Assembly: GCF_005116645.1 (NCBI RefSeq)
Contig: NZ_SWCM01000001.1
Span: 372,001-436,000 of the forward strand
Source of the DNA: Desulfopila sp. IMCC35006
GTDB taxonomy: Bacteria > Desulfobacterota > Desulfobulbia > Desulfobulbales > Desulfocapsaceae
DNA length: 64,000 bases
Reading direction: 5' to 3'
How positions within the stretch are numbered: the first letter of the stretch is position 1; the number at the start of each line of letters is the position of its first letter. This document shows, in pieces, positions 8,847 to 17,427 of this stretch. Below the pieces are notes generated by a model. The model was not told the origin of the DNA. It was given only the letters and a program-made list of their open reading frames with translations, and made no database searches. A program made the position numbers and the translations under genes.

Positions 8847-8934
8847 CCCCGCCCAAAAGATTTGCGGGGTAAGTTCCTTCACGAAATAATGTTCTTGTAA
8901 ACAGCACAAGAACATTATTTCTAAGTCACTAAAG
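8847..8934. repeat. Composite double-hairpin repeat, copy A2, covering a stop codon
   Basis: Contains CCCCGC/GCGGGG hairpin (8847-8869), the linker AAGTTCCTTCACG, and a perfect 15-bp inverted repeat AAATAATGTTCTTGT (8884-8898) / 8906-8920 with a 7-base loop. The end of the element includes the TAG stop of the B12-radical SAM gene (8929-8931). The same layout occurs after two other genes (43861-43948, 50985-51073). Together A1 and A2 fill most of the 335-base gap 8594-8928. Confidence 0.85.
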
Positions 8935-10410
8935 ATCCATAAACCTGTTCATATTCTCCCATCTTCGCACTTCTTTTTCGTAACGTCCTGCCCAGCCGTA
9001 CTTCTGCATTGCTCTTTTATAATAAATTTTCAAAAAAGGTTTGAAAATAAATCGCCAGATAGATATCCAGAGCCAACCCTGCCGCTTGACCGCAGCCGGG
9101 GGATCCCACCAGCCCAGAACCACCTGACGCTGATACCAGAACTGATATTGGAGTTGCCCGGAATCGAGATATCTGGTCCGTACATTGGCCCACAGTCCGT
9201 TGTACTTTTTATAATCATCCAGATTGGTTACAAGGTTATCCTCAAGAAGCTGCCGGCGTATCGCAGTTTTTGGATACGGAGTCAGAATCTGGCAGTACGC
9301 GGCATCGGCATGAATCGACTTAAAAAATTCATAATTTTCCCGGATAGAGTTTTCATCATCTTCTGGAAAACCAAAGATAAGTCCACCGACCACCATCATG
9401 CCATATTTATGACAGTTTTCTATGGCCTTCTTCGAATACTCGACTATATCGCCTTTGCCGGCAGCGGACAGGTTTTTTTTCGATCCATTCTCAATACCGA
9501 GAAATACCGAGCGAAACCCGGCCGCACCCATCTTTTTGACCATTTCCTCGTTTTTGGCCATGGTGACGCAATCGGCCTGGACGAAGATCTTCAGGCCCTG
9601 GTACTGCCTGGAGATAATGGCGTCACATAACCCGATAACCCGGGCCGGGTCGAGAACCATATTATCATCGGTGATAAATATGGTTCTGGTTTTTCGTTTA
9701 TAATAAATATCATCAATATCCTCGAGTACCCGGCTGATGGGAAAAGTCCTGAATGTCCGGCCGTACATATGCCGCATGGAACAGAAGTTACAGGAACGGG
9801 TACAGCCGCGCGAGGTTTCGATAAGCTCTATATGCGAGTGCACCATATGGTAGCCCCGGGTTAACCTTCGCTTGTCCCGGATCGGCAGTTTCAAGGTGGA
9901 GAGATCGACATTGTCCCCCTGTGGATTGTGAACAAAGGCTCCATTTCTTTTATAGGACAAAGAGGCAATATCGGCAAAGTTGTCATCTCCCGCCAGGGCG
10001 TTTACCAACCGCCGGCAAGGCTCTTCCCCTTCTCCCCGAACAATGAAATCGATCCACCTGGCCTCATCAGAGGCAACAATCTCCGCATACATCAGGGTGG
10101 CATGATAACCGCCGACAACTATTTTGACTCCGGGCAGAAGCTCTTTGATCAAATGGGCGATTTTCGTGCAGGTATCATACTGCCAGGCCATGGCGGAAAG
10201 GCCAACCAGATCGGGCACAATTTTTTTCAGTACCTTGCTGAGATATTTTCTGATCGAGCGGCGTTTGCGGACAAGATCAATGAGAAAGACCTCGTGCTCC
10301 GCATCGATATTTCCGCCGATACTGGCTATCCCGTGATTTGGCAGGTGCACTGCCGCCTCATGAATAATGATCGGCACCACATCCGGCATGGAAATCAATA
10401 CAACTTTCAT
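8929..10410 (-). CDS. B12-binding-domain radical SAM protein, lipid-cluster type
   Basis: 493 aa. N-terminal Rossmann region (about 1-140) fits a cobalamin-binding domain (KIVVGGYHATLM, then VRGEGEEP), followed by a radical SAM barrel with CTRSCNFC (Cys203, 207, 210). The C-terminal about 80 residues are rich in Trp/Lys/Arg (RQGWLWISIWRFIFKPF), suggesting membrane contact. Cobalamin-dependent radical SAM enzymes methylate or rearrange unactivated carbons; the exact reaction here is unknown. Four-base overlap with the acyltransferase gene and co-orientation with KS and ACP imply action on an acyl chain. The stop codon lies within repeat copy A2. Confidence 0.88.
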   Translation of the reverse strand: MKVVLISMPDVVPIIIHEAAVHLPNHGIASIGGNIDAEHEVFLIDLVRKRRSIRKYLSKVLKKIVPDLVGLSAMAWQYDTCTKIAHLIKELLPGVKIVVGGYHATLMYAEIVASDEARWIDFIVRGEGEEPCRRLVNALAGDDNFADIASLSYKRNGAFVHNPQGDNVDLSTLKLPIRDKRRLTRGYHMVHSHIELIETSRGCTRSCNFCSMRHMYGRTFRTFPISRVLEDIDDIYYKRKTRTIFITDDNMVLDPARVIGLCDAIISRQYQGLKIFVQADCVTMAKNEEMVKKMGAAGFRSVFLGIENGSKKNLSAAGKGDIVEYSKKAIENCHKYGMMVVGGLIFGFPEDDENSIRENYEFFKSIHADAAYCQILTPYPKTAIRRQLLEDNLVTNLDDYKKYNGLWANVRTRYLDSGQLQYQFWYQRQVVLGWWDPPAAVKRQGWLWISIWRFIFKPFLKIYYKRAMQKYGWAGRYEKEVRRWENMNRFMDL

Positions 10411-11192
10411 GCCTCCATCCTTGCGTAAGCCTGCTGCACCCGCTGCTCAAGCTGTGCGGCAGAAGGACGATCATGGCCATAGTCAGGCCTGATCCGGTCG
10501 ATGATTTTGACACTGATGGTGTTTTTTATCCGGGTGTTAAACAGGAACCTGCCTGGGGTAAAAAGCTTATCGGTATTTTGTATCTGCAGGACATAGATGG
10601 GCGCCCGGCACATCCGGGCGATCTTAAACGCACCCCTGTTCAATGGGCCCAGTTTCCCGTCCCGGCTTCTGGTTCCCTCCGGAAAGACAAACAGATTGCC
10701 CCCGGACGCCAGGAACGCGGGCATCTGTTCCATCTGCTCGATCATCATGTTCGAGAAGCGCCCTTCACTTGTCGCGGGCAGATAGCCGGATTTTCTCATT
10801 ATCCAGCCAAAGATCGGCATGCCGAAAAAACGCGATTTAACAATCGTTTTATGGTGCTGAAAAAGAGCAATCATGAGCAGCGGATCGAGGTAGGACAGAT
10901 GGTTGCAGACAATGACCGCAGAGCGGATTGCCGCCACCTCATCGTCGATCAAAATACGATGACCCGGAGCGGTGACCCTGACAATTTTAAAAAATATTTT
11001 GTAAAATTGATTAGTTATTTCTTGAAACCGGGCCTGCTGCTTGGCTGAAAAAGCGGCAGCACCATAGCGCCAGGAAAAAAACAGGAAGTACCCAAAGATA
11101 AACCAGGCCCAGCAGGTAAGAGTTGCCCAGCAATCGATGCACCGATCCAGCCAGCGCCCGAGATGATTGTTACGAGCCTGCGTAGCTTCCAT
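10407..11192 (-). CDS. PlsC-like 1-acylglycerol-phosphate acyltransferase
   Basis: 261 aa, inner-membrane associated. The HX4D catalytic motif is CNHLSYLDPLL (His98, Asp103) and the phosphate-binding motif is FPEGTRSRDGK (about 170-180). An N-terminal hydrophobic helix (CWAWFIFGYFLFFSW) anchors it. It should transfer an acyl group to a glycerol-phosphate or similar acceptor. The start overlaps the ketosynthase gene end by 23 bases and lacks a clear ribosome site, so a slightly later start is possible. Its place between a KS/ACP and a B12-radical SAM gene suggests it handles a special acyl chain. Confidence 0.88.
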   Translation of the reverse strand: MEATQARNNHLGRWLDRCIDCWATLTCWAWFIFGYFLFFSWRYGAAAFSAKQQARFQEITNQFYKIFFKIVRVTAPGHRILIDDEVAAIRSAVIVCNHLSYLDPLLMIALFQHHKTIVKSRFFGMPIFGWIMRKSGYLPATSEGRFSNMMIEQMEQMPAFLASGGNLFVFPEGTRSRDGKLGPLNRGAFKIARMCRAPIYVLQIQNTDKLFTPGRFLFNTRIKNTISVKIIDRIRPDYGHDRPSAAQLEQRVQQAYARMEA

Positions 11193-12417
11193 TTTTTATA
11201 AGCAGACAGGTATTCACTCCGCCAAAGGCGAAATTTTGAATGGCTGCTATCCTCGTTTCCGTGTCGGTGATTTCCCGGGTGTGGTGCAGCATATTGCAGC
11301 GCTCATCGACATTTTCCAGATTGAGAGTAGGCGCGATAAAGCCCTGCTCCATCATATAGAGGGTTAAGATGGTCTCAATCACCCCACAGGTTCCCATGGT
11401 ATGGCCCATATAACTTTTCAACCCGGTAACCAGCGGCCGATCCCCGTAAACTGCAGCTATGGCCTGAGACTCGATCACATCGCCCATCTTCGTGGCCGTG
11501 GCATGGGCACTGACGAAATCGACATCCGCGGGCTGTATCCCCGCATCGTCCAAGGCCAGACGCAGGGTCGCAGTAATGCCATCCAGATTAGGCAGGATAA
11601 GATCACCGCCATTATTATTGCAGGCAAAACCGATCACTTCCCCAAGAATGGTCGCACCGCGCCTTTTCGCCGATTCATACTCTTCAAGAAGGACCGCGCC
11701 GCCGCCCTCGCCGACAACCAGGCCGTCTCGATTGACATCAAAGGGCCGGGGCGTGCAGTGCGGCGTCGCATTATAGCTGACCGAACAGGCAAGCAGGTTA
11801 TCGAAGACCGCCACCGTGGTGGTATCGTATTCATCGGCACCACCGCAGATCATCGCATCCTGCATGCCATACTTGATCGATTCATATCCATAACCGATCG
11901 ATTGACTGCTGGTGGTGCAGGCGGTCGAGGACGCAATAATCCGCCCGGTGATGCCAAACATTCTGGTAATGTTCACCGCCGTGGTGTGCACCATGGAACG
12001 AAGATAGTCAACGGCACCGATGGACGAAAACTTTGAGTCAAGATCGTTAAAAAAAGTTTTATAGATTTCACGCTGGACGGTCGGGCTGCCATGGGTCGAG
12101 CCAAAGGCGACACCCATCCGGCCGGAGGTAATGAACGCCTCGTCCAGCCCCGATTTTTCCAGCACGTCTTTCGCCACCTGGCAGGCATAAAAGGCAACGG
12201 GTCCCATGGTTTTGCGATATTGCCGGGTAAACCCGTACTCGATGGGATAGTCGACGGTGCCGAAAACGCGGGAATGAACATGCCTGGTCAGCAGACCGTC
12301 ATCGCGCAGTGTTTTCACCCCGGATCTACCGGATCTGAGACTTTGTATAATATCGTCTTTAGCGTAGCCTATGGGGGTAATGGCGGAGCAGGCAGTTATA
12401 ACAACACGTCGTTTCAT
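11170..12417 (-). CDS. Beta-ketoacyl-ACP synthase II (FabF-like)
   Basis: 415 aa thiolase-fold condensing enzyme. The Cys-His-His triad is complete: Cys167 in SSTACTTSSQ, His305 in SAHATATKMGD, His339 in SYMGHTMG with Lys334. It therefore should decarboxylate malonyl-ACP and extend acyl-ACP. The N-terminal region diverges from housekeeping FabF (TRQYRKTMGPVAFYA), and the gene sits with its own ACP, acyltransferase and B12-radical SAM gene, so a secondary-lipid role is more likely than primary fatty-acid synthesis (inference). Confidence 0.9.
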   Translation of the reverse strand: MKRRVVITACSAITPIGYAKDDIIQSLRSGRSGVKTLRDDGLLTRHVHSRVFGTVDYPIEYGFTRQYRKTMGPVAFYACQVAKDVLEKSGLDEAFITSGRMGVAFGSTHGSPTVQREIYKTFFNDLDSKFSSIGAVDYLRSMVHTTAVNITRMFGITGRIIASSTACTTSSQSIGYGYESIKYGMQDAMICGGADEYDTTTVAVFDNLLACSVSYNATPHCTPRPFDVNRDGLVVGEGGGAVLLEEYESAKRRGATILGEVIGFACNNNGGDLILPNLDGITATLRLALDDAGIQPADVDFVSAHATATKMGDVIESQAIAAVYGDRPLVTGLKSYMGHTMGTCGVIETILTLYMMEQGFIAPTLNLENVDERCNMLHHTREITDTETRIAAIQNFAFGGVNTCLLIKNGSYAGS

Positions 12418-12441
12418 GGGTGCAGGATTGGCTGAATTACC

Positions 12442-12702
12442 TTATGCCAGATTGCGGGCTTTGTTTATTGCTTCTATATAATCAAGGATATCATTGATCG
12501 TCCTGATAACCATGGCCTTTTCTTTTTCTTCCCGGGTAAGGGAGAACCCCAGGATGATTTCTATTTTCCCCAGCAGTTCAATGGCATCGATGCTGTCAAA
12601 ACCATGATCGTCGCGCAGATTGTCTTCCAGGCCAGGTTGGTCAAATTCAAAATCTTCGGTCAGGATGGTTATGATTTTATCTTTTAATTCATTTCTGGTC
12701 AT
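12442..12702 (-). CDS. Acyl carrier protein (operon-specific)
   Basis: 86 aa, acidic, helical. The phosphopantetheine attachment site is GFDSIDAIELL with Ser37. Twenty-four bases upstream of the ketosynthase gene, so it is the first gene of the ACP-KS-acyltransferase-radical SAM operon. The sequence differs clearly from the second ACP at 34841, so each locus has its own carrier. The AT-rich interval 12703-13002 is the divergent promoter region with the methyltransferase gene and holds no convincing gene. Confidence 0.9.
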   Translation of the reverse strand: MTRNELKDKIITILTEDFEFDQPGLEDNLRDDHGFDSIDAIELLGKIEIILGFSLTREEKEKAMVIRTINDILDYIEAINKARNLA

Positions 12703-13002
12703 AACATGTGCTTTGTTTGACTATTACTTTCTTTAATTTGAAAAAATTATTAGGCTTCTTTCACCTGTTCACCGGAAAAACAAAAAATCCGGCATACCCT
12801 CAGGACTGCATGCGTTATCAGTGCCGGATATGCGCGAATGAGGTCAGTAAACTGTATGACTGATACGTTTAAAGGCCGAAGACAAAACAGATTCGGTGCT
12901 GGTGAACGTTTACGATTCTTTGAGGTCACGATACTACACAGTTTCATGTAAATTCCAAAGAAAATATTGCCCGACAGAAGCCGTCTGAGCTGAGAAAATA
13001 TC

Positions 13003-13683
13003 ATGAATCGCATTCTTGAACCGGAACTGATGAATAGTTTAGAGCAGACGGCTGCCTATGCCGGGCCCGACATGGACAACGCCTGCTGGCTATTTGTCCA
13101 GAGCTTTCGTAAATATTTCCGTAACTTGACACCCAAAGGCACAATCCTTGACCTGGGCTGCGGTCCGGCCACCATCCCGGTGCGTCTGGCCAAATTGTAT
13201 CCGGACTATGAGATACACGGGGTGGACGGTGCCCCGGAGATGCTGGCCCAGGCCGGTCTGGCTGTTCGACGGGAAGGACTGCAGCAGCAGATACAGCTTT
13301 TTCATGGTATCCTGCCGGACAAACTGACCCTGCCGTATAAAGGGTATAACAGTGTCATTTCCAACAGTTTTCTGCATCACCTTGCCGACCCGGCAGTGCT
13401 GTGGCAGGCCATCCACGCATACGGCCTGCCCAATGCGGCCGTCCTCGTTATCGATCTTGTCCGGCCGGAAGATCCGCAGCAGGCTCAGCTCGTGGTCGAC
13501 AGGTGTCTGCCGGAGGCACCGCCAATGTTACGCCAGGATATGCTGCTTTCACTCCATGCAGCCTTTACCATAGATGAAGTCCGCGCCCAGCTTGCGGAGG
13601 CGCAACTTGAAAAAAATCTTACGCTCACCATGCCAACACCGTTCCAGTTTGCCGCCTACGGCCATCTCGGACTTGACGGCTGA
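13003..13683 (+). CDS. Class I SAM-dependent methyltransferase
   Basis: 226 aa. Motif I is ILDLGCGPATIP (about residues 47-58), the acidic motif II is HGVDGAPEM, and the post-III region has NSFLHHLADP. The fold is a type 11/25 small-molecule methyltransferase. There are no visible membrane segments. It is divergent from the ACP-KS operon across 300 bases and followed by the U32-like gene, so a role in the same lipid or cofactor pathway is plausible but unproven. Confidence 0.85.
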   Translation: MNRILEPELMNSLEQTAAYAGPDMDNACWLFVQSFRKYFRNLTPKGTILDLGCGPATIPVRLAKLYPDYEIHGVDGAPEMLAQAGLAVRREGLQQQIQLFHGILPDKLTLPYKGYNSVISNSFLHHLADPAVLWQAIHAYGLPNAAVLVIDLVRPEDPQQAQLVVDRCLPEAPPMLRQDMLLSLHAAFTIDEVRAQLAEAQLEKNLTLTMPTPFQFAAYGHLGLDG

Positions 13684-13890
13684 GGCGGAATCGACCTGAA
13701 AATACCCAGGCTATATGGAAAGAAAGTCGGGATTATGCTCTTGAATGAAACAATAAAATAATCTGCGAGATACTAAACAGTTCCCGATTCATCGCCTACT
13801 TGGTATGTTACATACTGAGTGCGCACAAGAAATCAATTTCAAAGTATCCTCCGGCACATATATTCATCCGATATACACATGGGGAGTTGC

Positions 13891-15096
13891 ATGAAACTGA
13901 GCGTCGCTGCGAATTGGGATATGGAGCTGCTGAACGGGCTTGCCGATATCCCGGAAGTCACTTCCGTCTACGCCAAAATGCCTTTTGATGTTATAGGCGG
14001 AGGCAGAGCCGGAATGGTCCTGCCGACAGTCGACTGGGATTCGGCGGCGGCCTACGTGCATGCCACCCGGCAGCGCGGTCTGTCGTTTTGCTATCTTATT
14101 AACGCGCCTTGTCTTGGCAATCTGGAACAAACAGAGGCAGGAAAGAATCAGATACTCACCTTCATTGACCAGCTGGTTAACATAGGGGTTGACAGCGTAT
14201 CAATTGCCAATCTGGCAGTCGCTGCCCTGGTGCGCCATAACTTCCCCAACCTGCCGATCCGGGGCAGCGTCCTGAGCTGGCCGACGAATCTGCCGCGACT
14301 GAAGTACCAGGAAGGACTGGGAATAGATCCACTCATCATTCCCTACAGTGAGTTCAATCGTGATTTCAAAATGCTGCATAAAATCCGTGCGGGACTCTCC
14401 TGCGACATGCAACTGTTCGTCAACGTCTCCTGCATCTACAATTGCCATTACCTGGCGGAACATGCATGTAGCGTCGGCCACGCATCGCAACTCGCGGAAA
14501 ATGGCCGACACCCCCATTCCTTTCTTGATTTTTATCTCTGGCAATGTACCCGCCGACGCCTCCTGCACCCCGAACTGTTTCTCATGAGCCGGTGGATCCG
14601 CCCCGAGGACCTGCATATCTATGAAGCCATGGGCTTTGATGAATTTAAGATTATTGACCGATCACGTTCGACACCATGGCTGCTGCGTGCGACCAGGGCC
14701 TATGCCGCCCGGCATTACGACGGCAACCTGCTGGACATCCTTTCCCTGGAAATGCTCGGCGACCCGAACGGCTTTCATCGTGACATAGAAGAGCAGGTAC
14801 GGCAGCGAATGCGTTACTATACAACAGAGGAGAGGCATCTCATGTCGCGCATGCTGAAGCTGAGACGTCGCCTGCTGAGCTTTGATATCCGTATTGACAA
14901 TGGTGGGTTAACCGACTTCCTGGATGGTTTTCAAAAGATTCACTGCGCCGAAACCTTTTGCGAGGATTGCCGCCACTGCCACCGATACGCCAAGCGGGCT
15001 GTCTTATTTGACCGGGCCGAAGCCGAGGTATTGGCCAGCGACATTGACAAATTCCTGGAAGATTTCCTGAGCATAAAATGTACAGCAATGTGTTAA
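13891..15096 (+). CDS. U32 peptidase-family protein, probable Fe-S (UbiU/UbiV-like)
   Basis: 401 aa. The first about 250 residues follow the U32 TIM-barrel pattern (GVDSVSIANLAVAALV, LPIRGSVLSWPTN, LFVNVSCIYNCHYLAEH). Clustered cysteines (CIYNC; near the C-terminus CAETFCEDCRHCHRYA) fit a [4Fe-4S] site as in UbiU/UbiV and related hydroxylases or RNA-modifying U32 members. ATG at 13891 is used because GGGGAG precedes it; an in-frame start at 13819 adds an unlikely 24 residues. U32 proteins next to lipid genes may act in O2-independent hydroxylation (inference). Confidence 0.7.
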   Translation: MKLSVAANWDMELLNGLADIPEVTSVYAKMPFDVIGGGRAGMVLPTVDWDSAAAYVHATRQRGLSFCYLINAPCLGNLEQTEAGKNQILTFIDQLVNIGVDSVSIANLAVAALVRHNFPNLPIRGSVLSWPTNLPRLKYQEGLGIDPLIIPYSEFNRDFKMLHKIRAGLSCDMQLFVNVSCIYNCHYLAEHACSVGHASQLAENGRHPHSFLDFYLWQCTRRRLLHPELFLMSRWIRPEDLHIYEAMGFDEFKIIDRSRSTPWLLRATRAYAARHYDGNLLDILSLEMLGDPNGFHRDIEEQVRQRMRYYTTEERHLMSRMLKLRRRLLSFDIRIDNGGLTDFLDGFQKIHCAETFCEDCRHCHRYAKRAVLFDRAEAEVLASDIDKFLEDFLSIKCTAMC

Positions 15097-15367
15097 AAAC
15101 CTTTTCCGCAAGGAATTTCAGCTGTGTCTCTTGTGTAAAGAAGGCTTGAGCCCTATGGTATTGATGGCCCAGTAAAATCTTACCAAAACCCTCCCCTATA
15201 ACACTTCCCGAGGGTGCAGGGGTACTTTTCACTGAGGCTATCTTGAGATTGGACTTGGGCGATATACTCATGCTTGAACTATCTACCCGGTATGCCTGGT
15301 GGATTTTTGCGACGTTAGCATTCTACTGCTGTCAAATCTTATCAACCATTCTACAGGAGGAATAGGT

Positions 15368-15781
15368 ATGTATGATCGACGCGATTTTCTCAAGACCACC
15401 GCAGCAACTGCAGTCTCCGTCATGGCTTTAACTTCCGCCCCCCTTGCCTTTGCATCCGGTTCAACTGAATACAAAAATGTCATCTTTACCAAGGATGACC
15501 CCGGCAAGTGGGCAGGAAAGGAGGGCATTCATGTGCCAATGGTCACCGTCGCAGAGAACAAAGTTACCGTGGCCACCACGAAGCATCCGATGTCTGAAGC
15601 TCACTACATCGTCAGGCACACCCTGGTTCTTGCCGACGGAACCTATGTCGGGGGAGAAACATTCACCCACACCGATAAAGCGGAATCGACCTATGAACTG
15701 CCCGCCGGTTACAAGGGCAAGATCCACGCCACCAGTTTCTGCAATCTGCATGATTTCTGGCTGACCGAGACAACCGTCTAA
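15368..15781 (+). CDS. Tat-exported superoxide reductase (neelaredoxin-like)
   Basis: 137 aa. A twin-arginine signal RRDFLK with hydrophobic core and cleavage after PLAFA (about residue 29) directs it to the periplasm already folded. The mature part is a class II (one-iron) SOR domain: the Fe(His)4Cys ligands are His55, His73, His79, Cys125 and His128 in GIHVPM, TKHPMSEAHY and FCNLHDFW. It reduces superoxide to peroxide without making O2. AGGAGG lies 7 bases before the chosen ATG. Most SORs are cytoplasmic, so export is unusual. Monocistronic, with a strong terminator. Confidence 0.88.
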   Translation: MYDRRDFLKTTAATAVSVMALTSAPLAFASGSTEYKNVIFTKDDPGKWAGKEGIHVPMVTVAENKVTVATTKHPMSEAHYIVRHTLVLADGTYVGGETFTHTDKAESTYELPAGYKGKIHATSFCNLHDFWLTETTV

Positions 15782-15805
15782 AGCAGCCTGTATCGATCGC
15801 AATGC

Positions 15806-15845
15806 AGGAGGCCATGCCCCGGCATGGCCTCCTGGTCTGTTTTTG
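15806..15845. terminator. Bidirectional terminator
   Basis: Perfect 13-bp inverted repeat, AGGAGGCCATGCC (15806-15818), two-base loop, complementary arm 15821-15833, followed on the plus strand by GGTCTGTTTTTG. It ends the superoxide reductase transcript and lies between convergent genes, so it may also serve the carbonic anhydrase gene. Confidence 0.85.
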
Positions 15846-15887
15846 CCCCTGTGCATATTGAAATGCCAGGCAAGTTTACCGTCTCTT

Positions 15888-16454
15888 TTAGCTTCTATTG
15901 TCCCAAAAGAGTCCTTTTTTAAACCGGCGACCATTTTGTACATAGTGTTGTGCCTGTGTTTCGAGGGCCTGTTGCTGCTCTAAACTCAGCGTACGCTTTA
16001 TTTTTGCAGGAGATCCCAGCACCAGTGAACCATCAGGAATTTCCATATGCTCTGTAACCAGCGCATTGGCACCGATCACACAGTGGCTGCCAATTTTTGC
16101 ACCATTTAACACCACGGCATTTATACCCACCAGGCTATACTCCCCGACAATGCAGCCATGGAGCATCGCCTGATGCCCAACTGTTACACCCTTGCCTAAG
16201 GTCATGGGATACCCCGGATCGGTATGCAGGACTGCACCATCCTGAATATTGCTGTCCTCACCAATATGTATTAACTCCGAGTCACCACGAATCACCGCAT
16301 TAAACCAGATACTCACATCATTGCCGAGAGCTACATTGCCAATTACCGCCGCACTCTCTGCGATAAAATAATTCTCAGGCAACTGCACCTGTTTATCATC
16401 GAGTTGATATATCACTCTCAGATCCTCCAGTATTTTTATTTTTGGGTCGCCCAT
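15888..16454 (-). CDS. Gamma-class carbonic anhydrase family protein (YrdA/CaiE-like)
   Basis: 188 aa left-handed beta-helix made of hexapeptide repeats ([25 protein letters not shown] and later [13 protein letters not shown]). The three zinc/iron ligands of the family are present at His77, His94 and His99. Members hydrate CO2 or are inactive homologues; activity cannot be assigned from sequence. The C-terminal helix ([17 protein letters not shown]) caps the helix trimer. No good ribosome site was seen at the chosen ATG. Confidence 0.88.
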   Translation of the reverse strand: MGDPKIKILEDLRVIYQLDDKQVQLPENYFIAESAAVIGNVALGNDVSIWFNAVIRGDSELIHIGEDSNIQDGAVLHTDPGYPMTLGKGVTVGHQAMLHGCIVGEYSLVGINAVVLNGAKIGSHCVIGANALVTEHMEIPDGSLVLGSPAKIKRTLSLEQQQALETQAQHYVQNGRRFKKGLFWDNRS

Positions 16455-16777
16455 AATAATTGCACTACAGTCCTTTCATTTGCGAAGCTGCATCATAAAC
16501 CGTATTGACCAGGTTCACATTGTATGTTCCGGAAAAAAGAACAAAAAAACCGGAAAAGACTACTTTTTCCTCCGAACAACAATACCACATTGTGGCCATC
16601 TCGTTGAAATACCGCACGCAGTCGATTAATAAAAAGCAGGCATAATTATTGCATTTATACTTTTAAAACAACTCGCAACACCACCGCAACTCAAAAGAAT
16701 TTCCTTTCATATCTCCTGATCGTTTTCAGTCCCAATTTGATATGAAATATAATGTAACCCAATAAAGGGGAGGCAAG
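16455..16777. other. Intergenic region with candidate sigma-54 promoter
   Basis: AT-rich, no gene. GG (16639-16640) and GC (16651-16652) are exactly 10 bases apart within AGGCATAATTATTGCAT, which resembles a sigma-54 -24/-12 element directed at the small membrane protein and PilZ genes. TTCCGG and CCGGAA flank an A-rich loop near 16530-16555. Both are suggestions only. Confidence 0.35.
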
Positions 16778-16981
16778 ATGAATAAAGTATCTATTTTGTG
16801 GATCGCACTGGGATTATTAATTTTAATACTTGGCTCTAGTGCAGGTTTGGCTCTTGTGGCCAAAAAACTCATTCCAGAATCTGCGGCGATGATTCTTTTT
16901 GGAATGTGTTTAATTGGTTTTGCTAAATTAAGGTTTGTTAAGGTAAAACAAAAAACTGCCGATCATGAAAAGCGAACCTAG
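16778..16981 (+). CDS. Small membrane protein, unknown
   Basis: 67 aa with two predicted membrane helices (about 6-28, rich in Leu/Ile, and 34-50), and a short basic cytoplasmic tail (KVKQKTADHEKR). A strong GGGGAGG ribosome site lies 5-6 bases before the ATG. It overlaps the PilZ gene start by 17 bases, so the pair is coupled and the membrane protein may anchor or report to the c-di-GMP effector (inference). No family recognised. Confidence 0.7.
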   Translation: MNKVSILWIALGLLILILGSSAGLALVAKKLIPESAAMILFGMCLIGFAKLRFVKVKQKTADHEKRT

Positions 16982-17309
16982 GAAAAGCAAACGAGTGCAT
17001 GTCAACACCGGTATTGTAAAAACTCCAGCTGGATTTTGCCAAATCGTCAATCTCAACCCTGATGGCCTTTCGTTCAGATGTCTCAAAAGATGTTTGTTCT
17101 CGCAAGAATGGTCGTTGGATATTTACGATACTTCAGGCCTGAACCTTGAGCACTTGCAGGTCAAGAAAATCTATGAAAAACAGCTGAGTAACCTGGAAAC
17201 ACCAGTCCAGTTTACGATGCTGGTTGGCGTAGCGTTTCAGAATCTAACACCTTCACAAAAAAAACAGCTCATTTTGTACCTGAGGCAAGTAGAAGGATCG
17301 CTGAAATAA
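16965..17309 (+). CDS. PilZ-domain-like protein
   Basis: 114 aa. The N-terminus has the basic RKSKR stretch followed by a beta-rich region with NLNPDGLSFRC, matching the PilZ (D/N)xSxxG pattern in weak form, then LVGVAFQNLTPSQKKQLILYL at the end, typical of PilZ C-terminal helix. c-di-GMP binding is plausible; the second motif is degenerate, so it may be a non-binding member. No terminator was found after it in 17310-17427. Confidence 0.65.
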   Translation: MKSEPRKSKRVHVNTGIVKTPAGFCQIVNLNPDGLSFRCLKRCLFSQEWSLDIYDTSGLNLEHLQVKKIYEKQLSNLETPVQFTMLVGVAFQNLTPSQKKQLILYLRQVEGSLK

Positions 17310-17427
17310 GCATTCAGAACAAAATCCAACCTCACCCCATTCCCCCATTGGCCATTCCACGTTCCACCACGCGGCACTTGACTCGCTGAAGCTCGCCGGG
17401 GAACTTCCCGTTACACCAACATATAAA

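Noticed and set aside
12750-13013. 87-codon minus-strand frame upstream of the ACP gene
   Set aside because: It starts inside the methyltransferase start region, has no ribosome site or recognisable fold, and covers the AT-rich divergent promoter.
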